A DNA stretch of 64,000 nt, from NCBI RefSeq assembly GCF_001747895.1, contig NZ_LNNB01000008.1, positions 89,248-153,247 of the forward strand. Direction: 5' to 3'. The position numbers were made by a program, and so were the translations under genes. Source of the stretch: Staphylococcus equorum (GTDB lineage Bacteria > Bacillota > Bacilli > Staphylococcales > Staphylococcaceae). This document shows positions 8,964-17,545 of this stretch, piece after piece. The stretch's first letter is position 1. Each line of letters starts with the position of its first letter. The notes under the pieces were generated by a model. The model did no database searches. It was not told the origin of the DNA and saw only the letters and a program-made list of their open reading frames with translations.

Positions 8964-9452
8964 ATGACAGTAATTTTATGGCTATTAATTATCGCATCAT
9001 TCGTCTTAGCATTTGTAGGTTTAATTAAACCTATTATTCCATCAGTGCTTGTATTATGGGTAGGATTTTTAATTTATCAATTCGCATTTCATAATGGTAA
9101 TTTATCATGGATATTCTATGTATCAATGATTTTATTCACTGTGTTTATTCTGGTAGCAGATTTCGTCATGAATAAATATTTTGTGAATAAATTTGGTGGT
9201 TCTAAGCTCAGCGAGTATGCGGCACTTATTGGTGTAATTGTAGGTTGCTTTGTATTTCCACCATTTGGAATTATTATTATTCCATTTATTGCGGTACTCG
9301 TTGTTGAAATGATACAAGAACCTAACTTTTCAAAGGCTTTAAAAGCAAGTTTTGGATCCATCGTAGCATTTTTAGCGAGTGCTGTTGCGCAAGGGATTAT
9401 CATGTTTATCATGGTCGTGTGGTTCTTTATTGACGCATTACTAATTAATTAA
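8964..9452 (+). CDS. DUF456 membrane protein
   Basis: 162 residues, four to five hydrophobic helices with a glycine-rich middle (GVIVGCFVFPPFGIIIIPFIAVLVVEMI) typical of DUF456 proteins, function unknown. GGAGTAG overlapping the end of the MFS gene serves as ribosome site, so expression is coupled to that exporter. Minus-strand frames over this gene are shadows. Confidence 0.8.
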   Translation: MTVILWLLIIASFVLAFVGLIKPIIPSVLVLWVGFLIYQFAFHNGNLSWIFYVSMILFTVFILVADFVMNKYFVNKFGGSKLSEYAALIGVIVGCFVFPPFGIIIIPFIAVLVVEMIQEPNFSKALKASFGSIVAFLASAVAQGIIMFIMVVWFFIDALLIN

Positions 9453-9460
9453 AATTAGCG

Positions 9461-9540
9461 AGTTAGCTATTGTCATAAGAAGGGTAATTAAGTGTTCTAA
9501 GCGCTTTTAACTTTCATTTGATGATTGCTAACTTTTTTAT
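9461..9540 (+). terminator. Possible terminator after DUF456 gene
   Basis: AGTTAGC at 9461-9467 pairs with GCTAACT at 9527-9533, followed by TTTTTT. An inner small hairpin (AAGTG/CGCTT) sits in the 59-base loop. The large loop makes the call less certain. Confidence 0.5.
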
Positions 9541-9643
9541 TTTTTTAGTAGTATGATGATGTAAAGTAATTTATTAAATGAATACATCTAAATTAAATGT
9601 AAGCGAATTAATTATAAAAATGGAAAGAAATCAAGCAATACCC

Positions 9644-9673
9644 TTGTTTTTGGCAACTGAATTTTAGTATAAT
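9644..9673 (+). promoter_or_regulatory. SigA-type promoter of the MFS gene
   Basis: TTGTTT at 9644-9649 and TATAAT at 9668-9673 with 18-base spacing; the ATG is 43 bases downstream. Confidence 0.5.
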
Positions 9674-9715
9674 CACAAAATGTGTGAAAAAATAAGAGTT
9701 TTGAAGGGAGTCAAA

Positions 9716-10876
9716 ATGAAATATCCAATTGCTATATGGATGCTTGCAATCGGTGCGTTTGCAATAGGTATGACAGAATTTGTAATTATGGGGTTATTAC
9801 CTAATATTGCACGAGATTTTGACGTAACTGTAAGTCAGGCAGGACAACTTATAACTGGCTATGCATTAGGTGTGGCAATCGGTGGACCTATCATAGTTAT
9901 GTTAACGATTAAATGGAATAGAAAATATTTATTACTCGCATTAATGGGTATTTTTATATTAGGGAATTTTGCTGCTTCATTTAGTACGAGTTATGGCTTT
10001 ATGATGACGAGTCGTATTATTACATCGTTGGCTCATGGTTCATTCTTTGGTATAGGTTCTATTTTAGCTGCGAATATGGTGCGGCCAGAGAAACGTGCAA
10101 GCGCGATGGCACTAATGTTTATGGGATTAAGTTTAAGTAATATTTTAGGTGTACCATTCGGGACATTAATAGGTCAAAACTTTGGCTGGCCGATGACGTT
10201 TATCATTATTTCTATTATAGGGACATTAGCACTTATAGGTATTATTATTTTTGTGCCTATGCAACGTGACACGATAAAATCATCAATGAAAAAAGAATTA
10301 CAAATTTTAAAAGAAAAACGTTTATGGTTAACATTAGCAGTGACATTATTTGGTTTCAGTAGCGTGTTTGCATACTTCACTTATATTTCTACAGTATTGA
10401 CTGATGTATCAAATGTACAAGAAAACTTGATCTCGTATCTGTTAATTATTTTTGGAGTAGGTGTGACATTAGGTAACGTCGTAGGTGGTAAACTTGCGGA
10501 TTGGAATTTAAATAAAGCATTACAAATTATTTTTTCTATCTTTATCGTTTACTTCCTATTATTATACTTTATACAAATGAATGGTTTCTTTATGGTAGCA
10601 GGCATATTCTTCTTTGGTTTAATCGGCTTTAGTATGAGTCCATCATTACAATTTAAAAGTACGATTATTTCTAAAGATGCGCCTACGCTTGCAAGTACAT
10701 TAAACCAATCTGCATTTAATTTAGGTAATGCGCTAGGTGCCTTTATTGGTGGCGTTGTCGTGACGAATTTACCGATAGCATCATTAAGTTTAATTGCACC
10801 AATCTTAACTGCAATCGGTCTGATATTCTTGTTTATTAGTATCGCTGTGGAGAGAAAAGAAGGCATGGCGCCTTAA
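9716..10876 (+). CDS. MFS exporter, DHA1 family (AraJ/PbuE-like)
   Basis: 386 residues from ATG 9716, which follows AAGGGAG. The N-terminus (PIAIWMLAIGAFAIGMTEFVIMGLLPNIA) is the hallmark of the AraJ/YdhP/PbuE branch of drug:H+ antiporters. Twelve predicted helices; the central loop at about residues 190-205 (MKKELQILKEKRLW) separates the halves. Substrate unknown: relatives export purines, arabinose or drugs. Single gene followed by a repeat-associated terminator. Confidence 0.8.
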   Translation: MKYPIAIWMLAIGAFAIGMTEFVIMGLLPNIARDFDVTVSQAGQLITGYALGVAIGGPIIVMLTIKWNRKYLLLALMGIFILGNFAASFSTSYGFMMTSRIITSLAHGSFFGIGSILAANMVRPEKRASAMALMFMGLSLSNILGVPFGTLIGQNFGWPMTFIIISIIGTLALIGIIIFVPMQRDTIKSSMKKELQILKEKRLWLTLAVTLFGFSSVFAYFTYISTVLTDVSNVQENLISYLLIIFGVGVTLGNVVGGKLADWNLNKALQIIFSIFIVYFLLLYFIQMNGFFMVAGIFFFGLIGFSMSPSLQFKSTIISKDAPTLASTLNQSAFNLGNALGAFIGGVVVTNLPIASLSLIAPILTAIGLIFLFISIAVERKEGMAP

Positions 10877-10906
10877 TAGCAATGCATATCACGTAACAAT
10901 ATGAAT

Positions 10907-10987
10907 AAGAGCACTGGGACATAAATATCTCATTCTCAAATTAAAAGCACTAATCTATTAGTTTATAATGGATTAGTGCTTTTCTAT
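10907..10987 (+). repeat. Dispersed intergenic repeat A, copy 1, with terminator
   Basis: Begins AGAGCACTGGGACATAAAT and ends in a hairpin (AAAAGCACTAATC with GATTAGTGCTTTT, 10943-10985). It is nearly identical to the copy at 63880-63958 and partly to 41769-41850. It probably acts as the terminator of the upstream MFS gene. Confidence 0.75.
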
Positions 10988-11113
10988 TTAAAATATGTCA
11001 CTTTTGAAGGTGGATGCTTGGTGCACGTAGAAAATCAGCTGGTAGTAAGTACAATATTTTATTAAAAGTCTAGGCGTTATAACGAAATAGCCGCTGTTAT
11101 TCAAAGAACAAGA

Positions 11114-11797
11114 TTATAAAGATGTATTCGCATCTTTATTTGTATAATGATGATCAATAAATAAAGCGATAGGTATAACGACAAATGAAATTATAATAAA
11201 GGACCAATTACTTATTAATATGTAAGGCCCAAATGCTAAAAATGATTGAGGAATGAAAAATACATAAAATATTGCATATAATAGTAATAAAATGACAATA
11301 TACGTTAATATCCATGTCCAATGAGACTTTGTAAAACATTGCATTTGCACAGTTCGGAATATCATCCATATAAATAGAAAAATGATAAAAATGCCCACTA
11401 ACACGACAAGAGGAAATGAATATAAATATAATCGTTTCGCACCAATGAAAAAGCCAATAAATCCTTTAAGAAAACAAAATATCCCAAAGAACAAGAAAAT
11501 ATGCTGAATAATGTATTTGAAAATATTTAAAACTGTTTCGTTTGGTAATTTTTTGAGTTCCTTTTTGGCATGTGACTTAGGATCATGTTCAAAGAAATCC
11601 ATGGCGAGTATGCCTTCTTTTTCAGCTTCCAATAATTGATTTAAAATACGATTTAACATTTTTTCAGAATCGTGAGGGTTAACGCTTAAATCCGCTCGGA
11701 CGTATGTCATGTAATTTTCGAATGCATCTCTATCTGTATTATTTAATCGCAAAGCTTTTACATTATTTTCTCGCATTAATTTGTCAGTAGATTTCAT
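11114..11797 (-). CDS. DUF1129-like membrane protein
   Basis: 227 residues from ATG 11797 with AAAGGA upstream. An N-terminal soluble helical part of about 100 residues (LRLNNTDRDAFENYMTYVRADLSV, EKMLNRILNQLLEAEKEG) precedes four membrane helices, the organisation of DUF1129 proteins of Firmicutes. Function unknown. It is divergent from the GNAT gene, sharing a short intergenic region of about 95 bases. Confidence 0.7.
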   Translation of the reverse strand: MKSTDKLMRENNVKALRLNNTDRDAFENYMTYVRADLSVNPHDSEKMLNRILNQLLEAEKEGILAMDFFEHDPKSHAKKELKKLPNETVLNIFKYIIQHIFLFFGIFCFLKGFIGFFIGAKRLYLYSFPLVVLVGIFIIFLFIWMIFRTVQMQCFTKSHWTWILTYIVILLLLYAIFYVFFIPQSFLAFGPYILISNWSFIIISFVVIPIALFIDHHYTNKDANTSL

Positions 11798-11892
11798 TTG
11801 AATTTCGCAGTCCTTTTTATAGAATGTAATGATAAGGCTTATTATGACGAATATAACATTATAAATCAACATTACTTTTTAAAGGAGAAAAT

Positions 11893-12363
11893 ATGGAGAA
11901 ACTTACGCTTAAACAAAAACAATATATTACTGAAATCGCAGACATACATGAAAGTGAGCTTGCAAAACAAAATGAAGATTATCGTAAAAGTCGTTTATCT
12001 GTTGGACTACGTGAAGAAATGATAAATCATGGATTGAAATATAATACAGATATATTATGGCTTGAAACACAGAAAGAACAACTTATAGGTTTTATTTGGG
12101 CGCGCTATTTAAATGATTATAATAAAGTGATCATAGAAATGCTTTATGTTAATGAAGCTTTTCGTAAACAGGGAATTGCTACGCGTTTTAAAAATGAAGT
12201 CGAAGCATGGGCACGAGCACAAGGCGCTCAAAAAATTGAAAGCACAGTGGCCAACCACAATATTCAGATGCAACAATTAAATCTAAATATGGATTATCAT
12301 GTTAGTAAAGTCATAATGACTAAAAATTTAAGGGTAAATAATGAAGATAATACAGAAAAATGA
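11893..12363 (+). CDS. GNAT family N-acetyltransferase
   Basis: 156 residues; AAAGGAG precedes ATG 11893. The acetyl-CoA site is visible as IEMLYVNEAFRKQGIATRFKNEVEAWA, close to the GNAT motif A (Q/RxxGxG/A). The C-terminal ESTVANHNIQMQQLNLNMDY is the usual substrate-side strand and helix. Substrate unknown. Confidence 0.8.
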   Translation: MEKLTLKQKQYITEIADIHESELAKQNEDYRKSRLSVGLREEMINHGLKYNTDILWLETQKEQLIGFIWARYLNDYNKVIIEMLYVNEAFRKQGIATRFKNEVEAWARAQGAQKIESTVANHNIQMQQLNLNMDYHVSKVIMTKNLRVNNEDNTEK

Positions 12364-12405
12364 TAAAATTAATTTATTATAATAGCATGAAAAAGGAGTA
12401 TTTAT

Positions 12406-12618
12406 ATGAAAAAGTGTTTAGCACTCATATTAGCATCGACGATTGCATTAACCGCTTGTGGGAAAGATGATGAAAAAGCTTCTTTAGAAAAAGATATTGA
12501 TAAATTAGAGAAGAAGAATAAAGATTTGAAAAAAGAAAAAGAAAAACTGGAAAAAGAACAAGATAAACTACAAGACCAGTCGAAAAATTTAGAGAAAGAA
12601 ATCAATGCTGAAACATAA
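12406..12618 (+). CDS. Small lipoprotein with coiled coil
   Basis: 70 residues. A lipoprotein signal peptide with lipobox LTAC (Cys18) is followed by an almost continuous Lys/Glu-rich heptad region (residues 24-66) that should form a coiled coil. AAAAAGGAG gives a strong ribosome site at proper spacing. The mature protein is a membrane-tethered helix of about 50 residues; function unknown. The minus-strand frame over it is an artefact of the biased composition. Confidence 0.8.
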   Translation: MKKCLALILASTIALTACGKDDEKASLEKDIDKLEKKNKDLKKEKEKLEKEQDKLQDQSKNLEKEINAET

Positions 12619-12998
12619 AGCATACGATGTTAAGGCGTTATTCATTACTATTCTTATGTGTAATTTATAGTAAAAATGAATGGCTTTGATACAAAATTGA
12701 CGAACAAATTTCCAGAAAAATGAAATATTATTTGTATTACATATAGAAATCACATTTAATGCTATTTCAGATGATATTTCTTTATTTCCTAGGAAATCAT
12801 TGTATTATGGTTTTAGTAATTGGTATAATGGGTATCATTAAACATAATAAAGATTAATATAAAACATACAAAATAATTTTTTAAAATATGAATTTTGGAA
12901 TATAGATCGATTATTATTTAGTAATATTCACTTCATAGGACAAATGTAAGAATGAAGTAGATTAATAAGTCGTCTATATAGAAAGAGAGGTAAGCATT
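12619..12998. other. AT-rich gap; possible tiny hydrophobic ORF
   Basis: 380 bases without a convincing gene. A 32-codon frame at 12759-12857 (begins MLFQMIFLYFLG, ends GIIKHNKD) would encode a hydrophobic peptide with a basic tail, but no clear ribosome site precedes it. The remainder presumably holds the promoter of the 98-residue gene downstream. Confidence 0.4.
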
Positions 12999-13295
12999 AT
13001 GCATGAACAAGATTTTAATTTATTAGAAGGTCGTTCAATTACTTTACCTGAATTAGGTAGAGAATTAGAAAGTATTACAGGTAGAGAAATAAAAGATTCA
13101 ACAGGTGAAATCAAACGCGTGATTGCGCATTTACCTAACTTTGAATCTGATACAGATACGTTTGTTGCTACTTATAAATTAAACCATAAAAATGATTTTA
13201 TTGATGCAACATTTACTGCACCCAAAAGTGAACGTAATCGCTTAAAAGAAGTAGCTGTTAATCTTGAATTAATTAGCTATATTACAAGAACATAA
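12999..13295 (+). CDS. Conserved hypothetical protein, 98 residues
   Basis: A soluble protein starting MHEQDFNLLEGRSITLPELGRELE with strong ribosome site GAGAGG. Balanced composition, charged surface and no membrane helix or signal. I do not recognise the family. The pattern (helix, then beta strands RVIAHLPNF and TFVATYKLNH and DFIDATFTAP) suggests a small alpha/beta domain. It is followed by its own terminator. Confidence 0.75.
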   Translation: MHEQDFNLLEGRSITLPELGRELESITGREIKDSTGEIKRVIAHLPNFESDTDTFVATYKLNHKNDFIDATFTAPKSERNRLKEVAVNLELISYITRT

Positions 13296-13317
13296 TCAAA
13301 TTATAAATAACATTATG

Positions 13318-13356
13318 GTAGCGCGATATGAAAAGATTCATAACGCGTTACTTTTG
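13318..13356 (+). terminator. Terminator after the 98-residue protein gene
   Basis: GTAGCGCG pairs with CGCGTTAC (one G-T pair), with inner ATGAA/TTCAT pairing, then CTTTTGT. Confidence 0.65.
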
Positions 13357-13393
13357 TATAGAAAATTATTTTTCCAGTATAGAGGTGTAACAT

Positions 13394-13960
13394 ATGACAG
13401 TTTATATTGAAACTGAACGTTTAAGGTTACGAGACTGGCAAGAGGAAGACTTATTATCATTCCAACAAATGAATGCGAATCAACAAGTTCGTAGATATTT
13501 CCCGAGTTTATTAAGTTATCAACGTTCAGAACACGATATGAATAAAATGAATGAAATGATATTAGATGATGGCATTGGTTTATTTGCTGTAGAACTTAAA
13601 GAAACCAATGGGTGGTTAGGTTTTATAGGTTTGAATTATGTGACAGAAGAGAGTAAATTTCCATTTGAAGAGTTACCATTTTATGAAATTGGTTGGCGAC
13701 TTATTCCAGAAGTTTGGGGCAATGGCTTAGCTACTGAAGGTGCAGAAGCGGTATTGAAGTATGCGAAGGAACAAGGTTTAAATGAGGTATATGCTTTTAC
13801 TGCGGAAAGTAATGAACCTTCACTCAAAGTGATGGGAAAAATAGGGATGGAAATTTATGATTATTTTGAACATCCAGAATTAAGTAAACATCATCCACTT
13901 CATAGACATGTAAGATATTATAAAAACTTAGCTATGTTAGGTGATGAAGGCTTAAGATAA
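13394..13960 (+). CDS. GNAT acetyltransferase, RimJ/RimL type
   Basis: 188 residues, beginning ETERLRLRDWQEEDLLSF, the typical RimJ/RimL-like start. The acetyl-CoA site is IGWRLIPEVWGNGLATEGAEAVLKYA (motif xxWGxGxATE), followed by FTAESNEPSLKVMGKIGME. Such enzymes acetylate protein N-termini or small amines. RBS AGAGGTG precedes ATG 13394. Confidence 0.85.
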   Translation: MTVYIETERLRLRDWQEEDLLSFQQMNANQQVRRYFPSLLSYQRSEHDMNKMNEMILDDGIGLFAVELKETNGWLGFIGLNYVTEESKFPFEELPFYEIGWRLIPEVWGNGLATEGAEAVLKYAKEQGLNEVYAFTAESNEPSLKVMGKIGMEIYDYFEHPELSKHHPLHRHVRYYKNLAMLGDEGLR

Positions 13961-14074
13961 AGTGTTTAATACGATGTGAAGTAAGCAGTTTATCTGAATA
14001 TGTTAGTGGATTCAATGAGAAAAATTGTGAATACACATGAATTCAGGGTATAAATCATCTTCTTTAAAATAATA

Positions 14075-14120
14075 GATCTCATCATTAGTATTGAACCTAG
14101 TGATGAGATTTTCTTTTTTT
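14075..14120. terminator. Terminator between convergent genes
   Basis: GATCTCATCA..AG pairs with CTAGTGATGAGATT, followed by TTCTTTTTTT on the plus strand. It separates the convergent GNAT and MocR genes. Confidence 0.7.
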
Positions 14121-14128
14121 AATATTAC

Positions 14129-15559
14129 TTAATTTAAAGCAGTGGGTGTTTGAAATTGAATCAATTCACTTAATGATTTTAATGCTTTGTCTATATCATT
14201 AACATCTATACATGAATAAGAAAAGCGTATATAATCTTTGGATTTTGTATCATATATTTCTCCGGGATTGATTAAAATTTTGTGTTTTATAGCTTCGTCA
14301 AACAATATTTTCATATCAATAGGTACATTTAATTTAAACCATATATAAAAGGAACCTTTTGGTGTTTTCCAAGTGCCTAAAGCACTTAAGTGCGTGTTCA
14401 ATGAATGTAAAAACACATCTCTTTTCTTTAAAAGTGCGTGCTTCAATTTGATTAAATGTCCTTCATGATAAGAAGGTGTATTGAGCCATTCAGTAGCAAC
14501 GAATTGTGAAAGTGAACTTGCTCCATAATCATTTTGCATTTTTAAGTAGGCTAAATGTTGTACTACTGAAGGTTTTCCTATAATCCAACCAATTCTCAGG
14601 CCAGGACTCACAGTTTTCGACAAACTATTGAGATATAATATATTATCATTATCCTCAAAAGACTTTAATGGAAGTGGACGTTCATCACCAAAATATAAAT
14701 CGCCATATACATCATCTTCTACAATTGGTATTCCAGCTTTTTTACATTGAATGATTAATTTTTGTTTTTCGTCTATTGTATATGAATGCGTGGTTGGATT
14801 ATGTAATGTAGGAATACAATAAAAAATACTATTATTGTATGCTGATGTTGCATTAAAAATATTATTAATATTTCTTTTTATTTCAAAAATAGGTATATGT
14901 TTAATATCAGCTCTAATATTATGCCAAGTACGTATAGAATTAATGTATGATGGCGTTTCTATAATGATTTTCGATTGTGGGACGAGTAAGCCATCAGCAA
15001 TTAACTTCAGGCCTTGCAAAGCACCGGAAGTGATACAAATATTCTCCTCATTACATATTATGCCTAATTTTTTTACATGGTTTGATATCGCTTGTCTTAA
15101 TTTTAAACTACCTTGTGGGTGCTCATAGTTTGTATTAAGTAAGTCTTTTTCGCTTGTAGAAAGAATTTCTTTGAATTTTTCATTTGGAATTAAATCTGGA
15201 CTAAGTTCTCCAGTGCTTAAGCGAGTTAAATTAGATTCAAACTCTAATTTGTTAATCATTTGGATAAAGTATTGGTTGTTTTTTGAACTACTATTACTAA
15301 TATATTTTTGCCAATTTGTATTGTTATTGATGTAAGTGTTCCACTTGTTGTCTGAAAGATAAAGTCCACTTCTTTCTTTTCCTTCTATAACACCATAACT
15401 TTGAAGAATTTCTAAAGCTTGTATAATAGTTGAACGGTTTACATCGTAGTAGTTTGCCATTTCTCGTTGCGATGGCAATTTCATACCACGTTTAAATGTC
15501 TCGTTATTTATTTTTGAAATGATATCATCGACGATTTTTTTGTATTTGGGTTTGAACAT
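14129..15559 (-). CDS. MocR-family regulator (GntR HTH fused to aminotransferase domain)
   Basis: 476 residues. Residues 1-70 form a GntR winged helix (KLPSQREMANYYDVNRSTIIQALEIL), and residues 115-470 are a class I aminotransferase fold that binds PLP, with the lysine in NSLSKTVSPGLRIGW and the substrate-side EDDVYGDL. MocR proteins such as PdxR, TauR and GabR usually control a divergent neighbour. Here the neighbour is a LysE/ArgO-type amino acid exporter, and the gap between them carries repeated CTGGTTGGT elements. The effector is therefore more likely an amino acid or its PLP adduct than pyridoxal itself; no pdxST genes lie nearby. Confidence 0.85.
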   Translation of the reverse strand: MFKPKYKKIVDDIISKINNETFKRGMKLPSQREMANYYDVNRSTIIQALEILQSYGVIEGKERSGLYLSDNKWNTYINNNTNWQKYISNSSSKNNQYFIQMINKLEFESNLTRLSTGELSPDLIPNEKFKEILSTSEKDLLNTNYEHPQGSLKLRQAISNHVKKLGIICNEENICITSGALQGLKLIADGLLVPQSKIIIETPSYINSIRTWHNIRADIKHIPIFEIKRNINNIFNATSAYNNSIFYCIPTLHNPTTHSYTIDEKQKLIIQCKKAGIPIVEDDVYGDLYFGDERPLPLKSFEDNDNILYLNSLSKTVSPGLRIGWIIGKPSVVQHLAYLKMQNDYGASSLSQFVATEWLNTPSYHEGHLIKLKHALLKKRDVFLHSLNTHLSALGTWKTPKGSFYIWFKLNVPIDMKILFDEAIKHKILINPGEIYDTKSKDYIRFSYSCIDVNDIDKALKSLSELIQFQTPTALN

Positions 15560-15580
15560 ATATACGCTCCTATATAAAAT

Positions 15581-15701
15581 CTGGTTGGTATTTTAATTAG
15601 CTTCTGGTTGGTCCGATTTTCTTGGATTTATTATAGTATAGTACTTGTAGACCTTATATTCATATATTTTTAATGGAAAAAGATTTTGAAACTGGTCTGG
15701 T
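15581..15701. promoter_or_regulatory. Candidate MocR operator, direct repeats CTGGTTGGT
   Basis: CTGGTTGGT occurs at 15581-15589 and at 15604-15612, 23 bases apart start to start (about two helical turns), with a related CTGGTCTGGT at 15692-15701. MocR regulators are known to bind direct repeats in the divergent gap they share with their target gene. Confidence 0.55.
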
Positions 15702-15741
15702 TTAATTTTGTAAATTTAAAATTGAGAAATGAGGAATAAAC

Positions 15742-16359
15742 ATGTTTCAACCATTAGCTCACGGCTTTTTACTAGCATTGGGGTTGATTTTACCATTGGG
15801 TGCGCAAAATGTATTTGTATTTAATCAAGGTGCCAATCATAAGCGTATATATAAGTCGTTACCCGTAATTATTACAGCAGGTCTGTGTGATACATTCCTT
15901 ATTGTGTTAGCAGTGTTGGGTGTGTCGGTTATTTTACTCTCATTTCCCATGCTGCAAGTTACTATTTATTGTATAGGTTTCGTTTTTTTATTATATATGG
16001 CTTGGTCGTTATGGAAAGTAAGGCCAGATGAAGTGAAGCGCTATCGACCAATGACAACGAAGCAGCAAGTTGGTTTTGCGATTTCTGTATCGTTACTGAA
16101 CCCACATGCAATTATGGACACGATTGGGGTCATTGGAACGAATGGGGCTATTTATGATGGCTTGGATAAAGTCGTGTTTACTATTTCAACTATAGTTATA
16201 TCATGGGTTTGGTTTTTCTTTTTAGCAATTTCTGGAAAAATGATAGGTAACATTGATAAAACAGGTAAATACATTCTGATATTAAATAAAGCGTCTGCTA
16301 TTATCATTTTAATTGTTGCGGCTATGATTCTAAAACAATTAATAACGCTTTTACTATAG
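15742..16359 (+). CDS. LysE/ArgO-type amino acid exporter
   Basis: 205 residues with six hydrophobic segments. LALGLILPLGAQNVFVFNQG near the N-terminus and SLLNPHAIMDTIGVIG in the middle closely follow the ArgO/LysE pattern, so export of basic amino acids such as lysine or arginine is likely. ATG 15742 follows GAGGAAT. It is transcribed away from the MocR regulator and is probably its target. Confidence 0.85.
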   Translation: MFQPLAHGFLLALGLILPLGAQNVFVFNQGANHKRIYKSLPVIITAGLCDTFLIVLAVLGVSVILLSFPMLQVTIYCIGFVFLLYMAWSLWKVRPDEVKRYRPMTTKQQVGFAISVSLLNPHAIMDTIGVIGTNGAIYDGLDKVVFTISTIVISWVWFFFLAISGKMIGNIDKTGKYILILNKASAIIILIVAAMILKQLITLLL

Positions 16360-16415
16360 GGAGATGTAGTGAAATGAATGTGCGAACTTTTTTTGTTAGA
16401 AAGTGCATAATAACA

Positions 16416-16457
16416 TAAAAGAGAGATAAGATTTTTCGAAATCTTATCTCCCTTTTA
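16416..16457. terminator. Bidirectional terminator
   Basis: AAAAGAGAGATAAGATTT pairs with AAATCTTATCTCCCTTTT, lying between the convergent exporter and LOG genes. Confidence 0.85.
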
Positions 16458-16506
16458 TTGAAGTTTAGGATTTATATCCCAACGTTATGTTTTTTATACG
16501 ATATAT

Positions 16507-17073
16507 TTAATCATAAGTTCTAATGCCAAGTGGTTTATAATTGTTTATCGCTTCGAATAGTGATTCTTTCGTATTGCACAAAGGAGCAAGGTTTTTGTAT
16601 TTAGAATCTATGAAACCTTCTTGAATCATGTGATCTAAAAGTGCTTGTAAGGGCTCGAAAAAACCATTGATATTGAACACGGCAATAGGTTTCTCGTGAA
16701 TACCGATTTGAGACCAACTATACATTTCAAAAAATTCTTCTAATGAACCTGCGCCACCTGGAGCCATTACAAAAGCATCAGCTAATTCAGCCATTTTATT
16801 TTTTCTTTCATGCATAGAATCTACTAGTATCAACTCGCTTAATTTTCCACTTGTGATTTCTTTTTCATTTAACATATTTGGCATGATGCCTACAGCACGA
16901 CCGCCATGATCTAATACGCCGTCTTGAATAGCGCCCATGATACCTACAGAACCAGCGCCGAATATTAATTCATAACCTTGTTCAGCCATATACTTACCTA
17001 ACTGATAAGCTTCAGTAATATAGGTTTCATCATTTCCTTTACTGGCACCACAATACACCGCAATACTTTTCAT
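16507..17073 (-). CDS. LOG family protein (TIGR00730, lysine-decarboxylase-like)
   Basis: 188 residues, the usual length. The Rossmann-like core shows YCGASKGN, GAGSVGIMGAIQDG and MHERKNKMAELADAF, then the PGGAGSLEEFFE variant of the PGGxGTxxE motif (Ser replaces Thr). Plant LOG enzymes release cytokinin base from the ribotide, and bacterial members act as nucleoside-monophosphate phosphoribohydrolases. ATG 17073 has GGAGGAAT upstream. It is the last gene of a three-gene minus-strand cluster, two bases after the preceding stop. Confidence 0.9.
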   Translation of the reverse strand: MKSIAVYCGASKGNDETYITEAYQLGKYMAEQGYELIFGAGSVGIMGAIQDGVLDHGGRAVGIMPNMLNEKEITSGKLSELILVDSMHERKNKMAELADAFVMAPGGAGSLEEFFEMYSWSQIGIHEKPIAVFNINGFFEPLQALLDHMIQEGFIDSKYKNLAPLCNTKESLFEAINNYKPLGIRTYD

Positions 17074-17075
17074 AT

Positions 17076-17540
17076 TTATTCCTCCTTGTTCGACATCTGA
17101 TTTGCTATGATAGACGAAAAGATAGCTTCAAATTCAGCTACATCTTGATCAGTAAAAGCTGAGGGTCCTTTTGTACGTCCACCACTTCGTCTAAATTGAG
17201 CACTCGCATGACGTTGCTCTAATAATGTATCAATATTTTGTTGAGTATAGATATAACCTTTATGATGCATAACTATTTTCGTCTTGTTTAAAAGTAAACT
17301 AGCTAAGCCATAGTCTTGTGTAATCACAATGTCACTAGGGCGTACCAGTTTTACAATTCTAAAATCAACAGCGTCTGGTCCATCGTCTACATAGATTATA
17401 TTCACGTGGTCTGGTTGTACTACTGTAGAAAAGTGACTGAAGCTGCGAACAACGGTAACAAAAATGCCTGTCCCTTCAGTCAATTCAATTACTGAATTGG
17501 TTACAGGACAAGCATCTCCATCAATAATGACTTGTGTCAT
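17076..17540 (-). CDS. YaiI/YqxD family protein (UPF0178)
   Basis: 154 residues. IIDGDACPVTN at the N-terminus and TQDYGLASLLL in the middle are the family signatures; the fold resembles PIN-like nucleases but activity is unknown. The C-terminal RRSGGRTKGPSAFTDQD segment is also conserved. It starts five bases after the preceding gene's stop with only a weak ribosome site (AATGG), so translation is probably coupled. Confidence 0.85.
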   Translation of the reverse strand: MTQVIIDGDACPVTNSVIELTEGTGIFVTVVRSFSHFSTVVQPDHVNIIYVDDGPDAVDFRIVKLVRPSDIVITQDYGLASLLLNKTKIVMHHKGYIYTQQNIDTLLEQRHASAQFRRSGGRTKGPSAFTDQDVAEFEAIFSSIIANQMSNKEE

Positions 17541-17545
17541 TAGGG

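Noticed and set aside
14129..16359. PdxR as the identity of the MocR regulator
   Set aside because: PdxR normally sits by pdxST. Here the neighbour is an amino acid exporter and no pyridoxine genes are present.
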